The position numbers and the translations under genes were made by a program. Source: Sthenelais limicola (lineage: Eukaryota; Annelida; Polychaeta; Phyllodocida; Sigalionidae). From it: a stretch of 64,000 nt of DNA. The stretch spans positions 33,988,298 through 34,052,297 of the forward strand of contig OW804097.1 in assembly GCA_942159475.1 (NCBI GenBank), in the 5' to 3' direction. A model generated the notes under the pieces. That model saw only the letters and a list, made by a program, of their open reading frames with translations, had not been told where the DNA came from and did not search any database. Shown here one piece after another: positions 55,918 to 64,000 of this stretch; the stretch's first letter is position 1; each line of letters starts with the position of its first letter.

Positions 55918-56122
55918 AAAACCCTACACACACACAGCCGATTTGCCCCACGATTACCCCAGGATTTGGGTCTCCCGATGAATCCTAGGGTTTCATGTCC
56001 AGTCGTGGTTTATGTTATTTCAAAAACATGAATCAGGATTTGAAATGAAATCCTAGGATTCATCGGAAGACCAAAATCGGGGGGCAATCGCGAGCCAAAT
56101 CGCCTGTGTGTGTCCACGGCTT
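55918..56122. mobile_element. P-family palindromic MITE, copy 9
   Basis: Full-length copy from ACCCTACACACACACAGCCG to CTGTGTGTGTCCACGGC, in MDN1 intron sequence just upstream of the exon at 55582-55666. Confidence 0.86.
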
Positions 56123-56563
56123 AAGACTAAGGAATGATCCAATACCAAAAGCTTTCCTCATAACATAAACGCTTTATATCAACTTGTCCAAACGTCCTGC
56201 CTTATATACAATTGGTCTTGCGAGGGTAAAATATCGGCGTAGTTTTTAGGAATACTTTTTACAAAAAGAAGATTGCTATTAGGCTGCGGATTGGTAGTCT
56301 TGTCTGAAATAATGGAACCCGTAGCGCTAGCAATCGATCATGCGGCTGTCAGTGGAGCAGCTATAGCCAAAATTCAGTATGCTCTGATACGAGCGATTAG
56401 AGATAGAGCCCAGCTCTGCTCTCCTTAAAGATTAAATGGAACTCGTAGATCACTGTCAATAGAGGATCGGGAGGGGGAGGCCCAGTTGAGTTATAGTTTT
56501 TTAAAACTAAAACGTGATTTGTAATTCTGTACAAATTCAGAGATTCCAACAATAATGGCGATA

Positions 56564-56935
56564 TATAGTCAATCTGAAAAGTAGTTGACATGTGATTCCT
56601 TAGTCCCTTTAAGGGGTGGGAAAAGTGGGAGATTTTTAAATTCTATTTATGACAAGGATCTGTCAACCCTTTGCCCAGTGAGTGGCCCATTGCAATCAAC
56701 CATGGAGAAACATGGCCAGTATAACCAGCTCTGCCTTCCATCTAAGCAAAACAACAGCTGCTGCACATAGAACAGAGGCAGCGCAATACAATACCGCTGT
56801 ATATTTGGCTATGGTCGGTCGCAAACAGCAATTCAGGGGGCAAAGGTTTGAAGTCAAAAATCCCCCACTTTTCCCTCCCCTCAAAGGTAGCCTACTAAGG
56901 AATCACGTGTCAACTACTTTTTGGACAGACTATAG
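56564..56935. mobile_element. X element: ~370-bp TIR element
   Basis: CTATAGTC-type ends with ~80-bp imperfect inverted arms: AAAGTAGTTGACATGTGATT, CCTTAGT and GGGAAAAGTGGGAGATTTTT on the left, reversed on the right. The middle has CAACCCTTTGCC against GGGCAAAGGTTTGA. Non-coding. Confidence 0.83.
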
Positions 56936-57276
56936 ATGGGGTAAACTATCTCCTTAAACACTGTACAGGAAAAGGCACACTTGGGTTCATTACAAAATGT
57001 CACTTTTATCATAGAATGGATTTGACAATGAAAGATCAGGGCATGAGATAGCTGTACATACAACAAATTCATGTGACTATCAGTATCTTTATGCAGGATA
57101 GTGAGTGATAATTATTGATTTTTCTTTTTCAAATCAATCTAAATGAAACTGGTTTCTTTCTAATCTCTTATCATCTGTATTCTATTGCTTTAAAACAATG
57201 AAATATTATGTTTTAATAAATGTAATTAGACATCTTCCTAAGTATGCAGCTGAAAAACTAGTGTCTAAAATAATTC

Positions 57277-57305
57277 AATTCAATTCTAGGATTCTTTATT
57301 GCAAA
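57277..57305 (-). repeat. Retroposon-like tail (TTGAA)n, inverted
   Basis: AATTCAATTCAATTCTAGGA then TTCTTTATTGC, the reverse orientation of the tail at 34560-34632. The body would extend to the right. Confidence 0.5.
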
Positions 57306-57624
57306 AAGGTGTTGGTTACAATAAGGTAGACCAGCATTCTAAGTAGACAAAAGCCTAGGTAGGTCTTCCGCCGGTTGCCTGAAAACTTGCTTCAACTTAT
57401 ATTTGGTTACATGTTTCTAGGTGACTATAATAAAAATCGTTCCAGAGAATATATATCCAAGCGAGCAGACACATGCAGAACCATAGGATGAGTGTCTTGC
57501 ATTAGTTCCACAATACATAAAAGGATCATCAAACCGCAGATCGGAGCCACGTTTGTATGACTGAAATAGACTCCAATGTGCCACAGATCATAAATCCGCC
57601 AAGGCACAAACTACCAATGAGGAG

Positions 57625-57973
57625 AATAGGGGAGTTGCATAGCCGCCATTTTGAATCCTGATTCGCATGGAATTATGGGACTAATGGTACAGTGTGAACT
57701 CTACAGAAAACATGCCATGTTCAGCATGGACTATTTATCAATGCTCTTTTGTCAATATCCATGTGTTAAACATGTTTCGATAACACATGCCCCCAACTTT
57801 CCCATCATGCATTTGGTTTTCATAACTCATGTATACAAGCTATGATATTGGTGAAAACATTCTTGCAATTTTCGATAAAAATTTCCCAAATATTTGTATG
57901 TCAGATTTCAACAGAATGCATCCCAGGATGCACTGCACTAGACATGCACAGTGGCACATGCAACTCCCCTATT
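57625..57973. mobile_element. S-family TIR element, copy 5
   Basis: About 349 bp with ends AATAGGGGAGTTGCAT and ATGCAACTCCCCTATT. Confidence 0.86.
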
Positions 57974-58086
57974 GGACAAGCAAGTAGGCTTGGCTTTATT
58001 TCCAAAGAAACAGTGCACCGACTGAGAAAAGGCATTGTGAAGTCTTGGGCAAAGTACCAGAATAATATGCAGGGCCGCACATCAGA

Positions 58087-58200
58087 CATTATAAAGTGGG
58101 GTCGGGGTGGTGTAATGGACCCTAAACCGAGAGATTAAGAGTCCTGGGTTCGAGTCCCATGAGCGCATTGCCAGAGCATCATTTCACCTGCAACAATGGA
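58087..58200 (+). mobile_element. tRNA-derived SINE head
   Basis: GTGGTGTAATGG (box A, 58107-58118) and GGGTTCGAGTCCC (box B, 58146-58158) have tRNA spacing. The acceptor ends (GGGGTCG and GCATTGCC) do not pair, so this is a tRNA-derived SINE rather than a functional tRNA gene. Confidence 0.6.
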
Positions 58201-58264
58201 AAAGAGTAGGTTATCACATCCTGCTAGCGTGTTTCCTCTCTCCCCCTTATATGACCAAATATAT

Positions 58265-58499
58265 GGGTCAGATTTTCAGAAGATGTACAATTGGCAGCTG
58301 TACACATTTAGTAAATTCTGCTAAATTAGGCTGCAATTTGGCCAATACTAGGTAAATTCGAGTATATTTAGCATTGCATTGATTCTAGCAATCTGTTTGG
58401 TTAGGTTGAACTGTATTTTGAACTTTATTTTCGTCTAGAATTGGAGTTATTTGAGAAGATTGGCGAAGTTGACTTGTACATTTTCTGAAAATCTGGCCC
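58265..58499 (+). mobile_element. GGGTCAG MITE, subfamily B
   Basis: Full length; flanks ATAT/ATAC. Confidence 0.89.
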
Positions 58500-58540
58500 A
58501 TACCTAGACTAGAATATATCGTTGAACTTGAAGGGGCTTA

Positions 58541-58572
58541 CCCCCCCCCCCCCCCCACACACACACACACAC
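58541..58572. repeat. C16 followed by (AC)8
   Basis: Homopolymer C tract running into an AC microsatellite. Confidence 0.85.
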
Positions 58573-58917
58573 TCCTTCCGACATACTAATGCTATGGTAA
58601 CAGGATTATATAATGTCATTGCCCATCATTGGTAGGGATGACACACTAGTAATCCATACAGAGTAATAATATTCCCTCATCACCAACACTCTGGAGAAGG
58701 TGGAACGCTGGTTTCTCGCTCGTCGGGTCAGATTAACATCAAACTGTAAAAGGCGCATTGAGGCACTTCCTTGAATCCTTAGGCGTCAGCCAGACTCCAT
58801 GCCTTCCGTAATTGGATCTGCAGTGACTTTCCCCAAGGGTAAAAGTCCATGTACCAAATAAACCAGCCAACATATGTATCTGAGAAGAGATACATATATA
58901 GAGACATACATGTAAGT

Positions 58918-59152
58918 GGGTCAGATTTTCAGAAAATGTACAATTGGCAGCTGTACACATTTAGTAAATTCTGCTACATTAGGCTGCAATTTGGTCAATA
59001 CTAGGTAAATTCGAGTGTATTTGGCATTGCATTGATTCTAGCAATCTGTTTGGTTAGGTTGAACTGAATTTTGAACTTTATTTTCGTCTGAAATCTCGGT
59101 TATTTGAGAAGATTGGTGAAGTTGAATTGTACATTTTTTGAAAATCTGACCC
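58918..59152 (+). mobile_element. GGGTCAG MITE, subfamily B
   Basis: Full length; flanks AAGT/ACAT. Confidence 0.88.
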
Positions 59153-59802
59153 ACATGGGTAAGTGCGTCAACATGTAAATGTTTAGATTTTTCGTTTAAT
59201 TTCCACAAGACGTGTTAGTCCGGCAATCATTCGGCAAACTTATTTCTCAAATACGCAGAGAATTAACTGTCAACCATGATGGATTTCAGCAAAATAATTG
59301 TATTGTATGAACGTGTTTTGGTAATTTAGAAGACAGCACATTAGATGATATTCTCCATACAACTGGAGGATTTCAAGTCCTTTCAGTTTACGAAGTAATG
59401 GAGGAGATTAAGAGGGTTTCTCCCTTCAATGAAGTTCCCAAAGTTATTTTAAATCACTCAATTTCGATTCTGAAATGTAGTAGGAAGTTGCTGTTATTTC
59501 TTGCAGCAATAGTTTCAATTAAATTAATGGAAGCGAGAATTTGGGTTTTTTGTAACCAAATCAATAAAATCTGAAAACGCTTGATGCTTGTTCAAGCAGG
59601 ATTCAAATGCATTAAATAGATCTGGATTTAATGCATTACATTACCAGTTATTTTCTCTACTGAGGTGACTTTATAAACATGTTATACTTCACAGTGATCC
59701 AATATTGGGGTGCCCTTCTCGGTAATGGTACAAAAGTTTCATTTAATCCAGGAATAAACTTTTAATTACAGAAGGATCGTTCAGTTTGGTAAATAAGTAA
59801 AA

Positions 59803-60039
59803 GGGTCAGATTTTCAGAAAATGTACAATTCAACTTCACCAATCCCCTCAAATAACCCAAATTCCAGACGAAAATAAAGTTCAAAATACAGTTCTACCTA
59901 ACCAAACAGATTGCTAGAATCAATATGCGATACCAAATATACTAAGGTTCGCCAGGTGTTGAACAAATTGCAGCCTAATTTAGCAGAATTTACTTAAAGT
60001 GTACAGCTGCCAATTGTACATTTTCTGAAAATCTGACCT
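59803..60039 (-). mobile_element. GGGTCAG MITE, subfamily B
   Basis: Full length; the right end reads CTGACCT. Confidence 0.88.
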
Positions 60040-60227
60040 AAAACCACTTTGGTATTAAGCTAATAACTCAACGGAATTAACATGGCATGAATTGCAGCAA
60101 GCGCCTGGAGTACACTTCCCATATGTGATATAATTAAATCTATAATTAAATAGATCTATAACCAGGGGAGATCATGTCCCATCCCAGATTAGGAGGCTTA
60201 CTTTGGAGGAAATAAAGGCATCGGCAT

Positions 60228-60297
60228 TTCGTGACAAAAGCATTCTTATTTCCGTGACAAAAGCATTCTTATTTCCGTGACAAAAGCATTCTTATTT
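60228..60297. repeat. Triplicated GTGACAAAAGCATTCTTATT
   Basis: Three head-to-tail copies of a ~24-bp unit ending TTATTTCC. Confidence 0.85.
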
Positions 60298-60389
60298 CTC
60301 CTTTAAAGCGGCGTTAAACGAGCTAATTTCCGAGGAAAAGAATATATTTTTTTTTGTGATATATTAATTGCCAACCCATCACATAGTAC

Positions 60390-60498
60390 AGGCCTAGTCC
60401 CCTAAGCGGATTCTCATGCGATTTTGCGCCGCAGAGGACTATTTTGCACTAACTTTTGTGAGAATCGCATGATAATACGCTTAGTGGACTAGGCCCTT
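60390..60498. mobile_element. Q-family short palindromic MITE, copy 5 (reversed)
   Basis: From AGGCCTAGTCCCCTAAGCGG to CGCTTAGTGGACTAGGCCC, with the GCGCCGCAGAGGACT loop in opposite orientation to copies 1-3. Confidence 0.87.
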
Positions 60499-60898
60499 TA
60501 TTGTGATAGTTCTACTTTAAACGCTACACCCATTTCATTCCAAACAGACATAGGCATTTTTGCATTAGACGGATAACTTTCCATTCATTACCAACCATCG
60601 AGCGAGATGGAAACTCAATATTTCCTGCACACGGAATGACGTTCAATTTAGAGCCAGCGCATCCGCCTCGGTCGCCCCAGCTAGATATTGTCTAATATAG
60701 TTTATGTCTCCTCCTCCCCTGTGCCTCTTGCCATTGCTGGATATATAGGATGATTTCAATATTCACTTTGAATGTGCTGGTGGTGTTTATTCCGAAAATA
60801 GACGAGATGAGAAATTCAGCACTTTCTGCATTACAATTATGTAATGGTACTGGTATGATTCTCCGATACAATTCAAACCCTGTCGAGAAAATACTAAA

Positions 60899-61078
60899 GG
60901 GTGGTCTCCACTGGCTGCGGTAAGCCTTGCGATGGTGCTATGTTGTTGAGGAGTGGCGAGGTCTTGCCTACATCGTTTGCTGACCATGTAGGCAAGTACC
61001 TCGTCATTCCTCTCCACCTACAGAACCAGCACAGACCATCACAAGGCTTACCACAGAGCTTACCGCAGCCAGTGGAGC
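60899..61078. mobile_element. R-family MITE, copy 5
   Basis: From GGGTGGTCTCCACTGGCTGC to CCGCAGCCAGTGGAG. The last few bases of the right end are altered (CCTTAA). Confidence 0.86.
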
Positions 61079-61279
61079 CTTAAAACTGCTGAAGATCTTT
61101 ACCTATGGTGAACAGCTCAAGCTTATGTTAATATCTATAATGTAAAGTACTTGCCAAATGTTTCACATAAAAGCCTCAGTTCTGAAATGCACAATCCCTG
61201 AAAGCTTTATATTAGGCTGGCAATTCCCGATTGATTAAAAGCGGGTAGGTCTGAGGGGTAGGACATACTGTATACGCTT

Positions 61280-61469
61280 AAGTGCGGTAAACTCCGGGGT
61301 AAGCCTTGCGATGGTGTTGCGATGGTTCCGTCGGTGGAGACGAGTGACGACGTCCTCCTTATAGATATGGTTCACTGGCCACCTCGCCACTCCCTCCACC
61401 TATAGAACCATCCCAACAACATCGCAAGGCTTACCACAGAGCTTACCGCAGCCAGTGGAGACCCCCTTT
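61280..61469. mobile_element. R-family MITE, decayed left end
   Basis: The left side begins AAGTGCGGTAAACTCCGGGG and has lost the terminal repeat. The right side is intact (CCGCAGCCAGTGGAGACCCCC). Confidence 0.8.
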
Positions 61470-61682
61470 AATAAAGTAAAACACAAAAAAAGAAATACAA
61501 GTTTGTCGTTTGAAGAACAGTCCAGGCTAGTGTTTTACCGTGTAGTTGGCAGTCGTCACACCACTTTCTAGCAAATGTACTGATACAACTCGCGACAAGC
61601 AAGTGCTTCAAAACGCTCCCTAATCGAACTGCTTTCAACGTCCCTCAGCTATTCTCTAAGTTTGCCTCATCCTATCGCTGAT

Positions 61683-61918
61683 GGGTCAGATTTTCAGAAA
61701 ATGTACAATTCGCCTTCACCAATCCTCTCAAATAACCCACATTTAAGACAGAAATGAGCTTCAAAATGCAGTTCAACATAACAGAACTGATACTTTAAAT
61801 CAATGCGATGCCAAATATACTCAGATACACCCAAAATTTATCACTTTTTTAGCAGAATTTAACAGAAATGACTAAATATGTAGAGCTGCCAATTGTACAT
61901 TCTCTGAAAATCTGACCT
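61683..61918 (-). mobile_element. GGGTCAG MITE, subfamily A
   Basis: Full length, flanked by TGAT/TGAT. Confidence 0.9.
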
Positions 61919-61935
61919 TGATACACTGAGTAGAG

Positions 61936-62172
61936 GGGTCAGATTTTCAGAAAATGAACAATTGGCAGCTCTACACGATTAGGGAATTCTCCAGAAATAG
62001 GCTGTGAAAAATGATGAATATCGGGTATATCTGAGTATATTTGGTATCAAATTGATTTAAAGTATCAGTTCTGTTATGTTAAACTGCAATTCGAAGCTGA
62101 TTTTTGTCTTAAATATGGGCTATTGGAGAGGATTGGTGAAGGCAAATTTTACATTTTCTGACAATCTGACCC
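61936..62172 (+). mobile_element. GGGTCAG MITE, subfamily A
   Basis: Full length, 17 bp from an oppositely oriented copy, so the two can pair over their whole length. Confidence 0.88.
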
Positions 62173-62618
62173 AGTAGGTGTTAGGGATCGCATTGGCAGT
62201 CGCCGCCGCCGCGTTTCTCTCTCTTTATCATCCACCAGTATCTGTATCACTGTCAGAGTCTGCCTTTTCATTATGCACAGTTCATTAAATGTCCCGGCAG
62301 TGGACAAAAGAAACCTCTCTGGAACATAAACCATTTACAAGGAGGAACAATGTAAGTCAATGATTCCCAATACTCGAGCAGAATCCAGCCATAATGAAAT
62401 AAATCCAGATAGTGTGCTGAGCATTGAAAAGGGGGCGAGTCTGTGTGAGCATCCAGACGCGGTGATTTCATTATCAAGCCTTATTCCACTCGAGTATCTG
62501 TCATGACAAGTGGTGACTGTGAAGAATCACTCTAGCAAGCACTGTTGATCATGTCACTCAAAGGCAATGTGAGGAGCATTGGCGGCCAACGGTTTGCCAC
62601 AGCCGCGTTAAAACATAT

Positions 62619-62861
62619 GGGTCAGATTTTCAGAAAATGTACAATTCAACTTCGCCAATCTTCTCAAATAATCCAAATTTCAGACGAAAATAAAGTTCAA
62701 AATACAGTTCAACCTAACCAAACAGATTGCTAGCGTCAATGTAATGCCGAATATACTCGAATTTACCTAGTATTGAGCAGATTGCAGCCTAATTTAGCAG
62801 AAATTACTAAATGTGTACAATTGCCAATGTGCCAATTGTACATTTTCTGAAAATCTGACCC
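62619..62861 (-). mobile_element. GGGTCAG MITE, subfamily B
   Basis: Full length with a short duplication (TGCCAATGTGCCAATTG) beside the right TIR. Confidence 0.88.
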
Positions 62862-63263
62862 ATTTAGCAGCCCGCAGACAGCAGGGAGAATATTAAAGCC
62901 AAGCGACACTATCAGGTCGAATAAGACCAAAGATACCTGTTATCCTTTCCCAGAAATGTTCAACAGCAAACATTTAATGATTAAGACATTTGGTTCCGAC
63001 ATTATGTAGTACAGTAGGTGATGATGGTAAGACAGATCAAATTTGGCTGTATTGCCGTAAGCCAAGGCTGACTGCGTTGCTGTACAAGGACAGGGTTTTT
63101 CATAATTTTCTTTTTCTAATTAAATTTTACTGACGGCACTTTCAAAATAGGGATATTCTCAGGAGTCAAATATATATATTATCACATATGACAAGTTAGA
63201 AATCAGCATTTATACTAAGCTCCATTATCAATAGATATTTGACAGCTGCTCTCAAAGGGAGCC

Positions 63264-63311
63264 AATAAGGGAGTTGCATGTGCCACTTCGCATGTCTGTT
63301 ACAGTGCATCC
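63264..63311. mobile_element. S-family end fragment
   Basis: Only the terminal ~48 bp remain (AATAAGGGAGTTGCATGTGC to TGTTACAGTGCATCC). Confidence 0.75.
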
Positions 63312-63733
63312 AAAAATCAAAATCAAAATCTGTTGGGGTCAAATTGCGAAATACTTAAGTACTAAAGATTAATTGTGGAACTAACTAAAACTAAAACCAA
63401 GAGACAAAAATGGCATACATGATTTCCCTGCCATGCCCATATATGGACATATGTGCCGCTTCAGTGCCGAGTGCTTCCGTTACTATAGACCATGAATATC
63501 TGATTGATGAGGTTAGATCAATATGTTACGTCCTGGGAGTAGAAACACAGACACTTGGTGAGGCCATATTGGGTGTGAAGAACTGGAACGCTAGACCAGA
63601 GGCCCGTTACAACTTTGTTAAGTGACACATATCCTTTGTTTGTCAATATGCTATATGGGCCAGATTTTGCAATGGGAGCTATAACTTATAGTACATGAGC
63701 TGAAATAAACAGCCTGTTGAAACATGATATACC

Positions 63734-63948
63734 AATAAATGGTAGTATACTAGACCACAGCAGGCTGTGTGGTGGAGTCTCAGACAGTCCTCATCTCAAA
63801 GATGAGAACTTGTTGGGGACAGCCTGTTCCACCTAAAGGTGATATTGAACACTTCAACATAAGTGTTCATCTATCACTTTTGGTGGAACAGTTAGTTGTG
63901 GCACTATCCACCCAATCGTCTAATAATAAATGGTAGTATACTAGACCA
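63734..63948. repeat. Direct repeats enclosing a hairpin
   Basis: AATAAATGGTAGTATACTAG ACCA occurs at 63734-63757 and 63925-63948. Between them, TTCCACCTAAAGGTGATA pairs with TATCACTTTTGGTGGAA (about 63828-63890). Confidence 0.75.
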
Positions 63949-64000
63949 ACAATCTGAGCTGATTAAACATCATACAGCAACGAACATGAACCGAAGTTGA

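Larger units (their letters stand above)
62862..64000. other. Right edge of window, no recognised gene
   Basis: Holds an S fragment, a hairpin repeat and a 71-codon plus-strand frame (63410-63625, MAYMISLPCPYMDICAASV...) that I cannot assign. No midasin exon was recognised. Confidence 0.4.

Noticed and set aside
58087..58165. A functional tRNA gene
   Set aside because: Boxes A and B are present but the acceptor stem does not pair, so a tRNA-derived SINE fits better.

Overview
The window is AT-rich nuclear DNA from a metazoan, probably a marine invertebrate. The evidence is spliced, intron-dense coding exons of a conserved eukaryotic gene, a DIRS retrotransposon, tRNA-derived SINE-like heads, foldback elements and dozens of short non-autonomous DNA transposons. 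There are no bacterial operons, rRNA or CRISPR arrays. I do not commit to a phylum; short repeat tails such as a GATAAGGGCGTAAAGCAAC motif recall mollusc or other lophotrochozoan repeats, but that is inference.

Host gene. One gene can be supported, on the minus strand: midasin (MDN1/Rea1), the giant dynein-like AAA+ ATPase of 60S ribosome assembly. Four exons with canonical splice sites and compatible phases are visible in transcript order at 55666-55582, 19969-19700, 19232-19009 and 18480-18149. The first encodes the diagnostic MDPQYGEISRAMRNRG motif; the next three encode the helical region that follows that AAA+ module. The first two appear consecutive, so most of the window (19970-55581) is a single 35.6-kb intron, and the rest is further intron or flank.

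Mobile DNA. The intron and flanks are loaded with repeats. The dominant family is a ~235-bp MITE with ~28-bp terminal inverted repeats starting GGGTCAGATTTTCAGAAAAT. About 50 full, deleted or fragmentary copies lie in both orientations, in at least three sequence subfamilies (A, B, C), many with perfect 4-bp target duplications. At least seven other inverted-repeat families are present: P (~190 bp, CCGATTTGG ends), Q (~110 bp, GGGCCTAGTCCAC), R (~190 bp, GGGTGGTCTCCACTGG), S (~340 bp, AATAGGGGA), and single elements V, W and X. A 1.3-kb foldback element at 1921-3247 is built almost entirely of GATATC-punctuated minisatellites.

Autonomous element. A structurally complete ~4.7-kb DIRS-group tyrosine-recombinase retrotransposon (24899-29640, genes on the minus strand) carries uninterrupted Gag, RT/RNase H/Dam-like and tyrosine recombinase ORFs. 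It sits inside a GGGTCAG MITE at a TTT trinucleotide, with the MITE's ATAT target duplication still intact outside. Its internal complementary region matches both outer ends exactly, as the circular-intermediate model of DIRS replication predicts. Gag and RT overlap in the -1 frame with a GGGTTTT slippery heptamer in the overlap.

Other structure. Several tandem arrays are present: an 87-bp array at 20930-21297, a 60-bp dimeric array at 38031-38590, a GTTGAAAGTTGG purine-rich array, an AATCCCG-rich patch and GAAAAGTGACCCC repeats. There are also two SINE-like retroposons and several homopolymer or CT-rich tracts. Apart from MDN1 and the DIRS ORFs, I found no convincing protein-coding gene.
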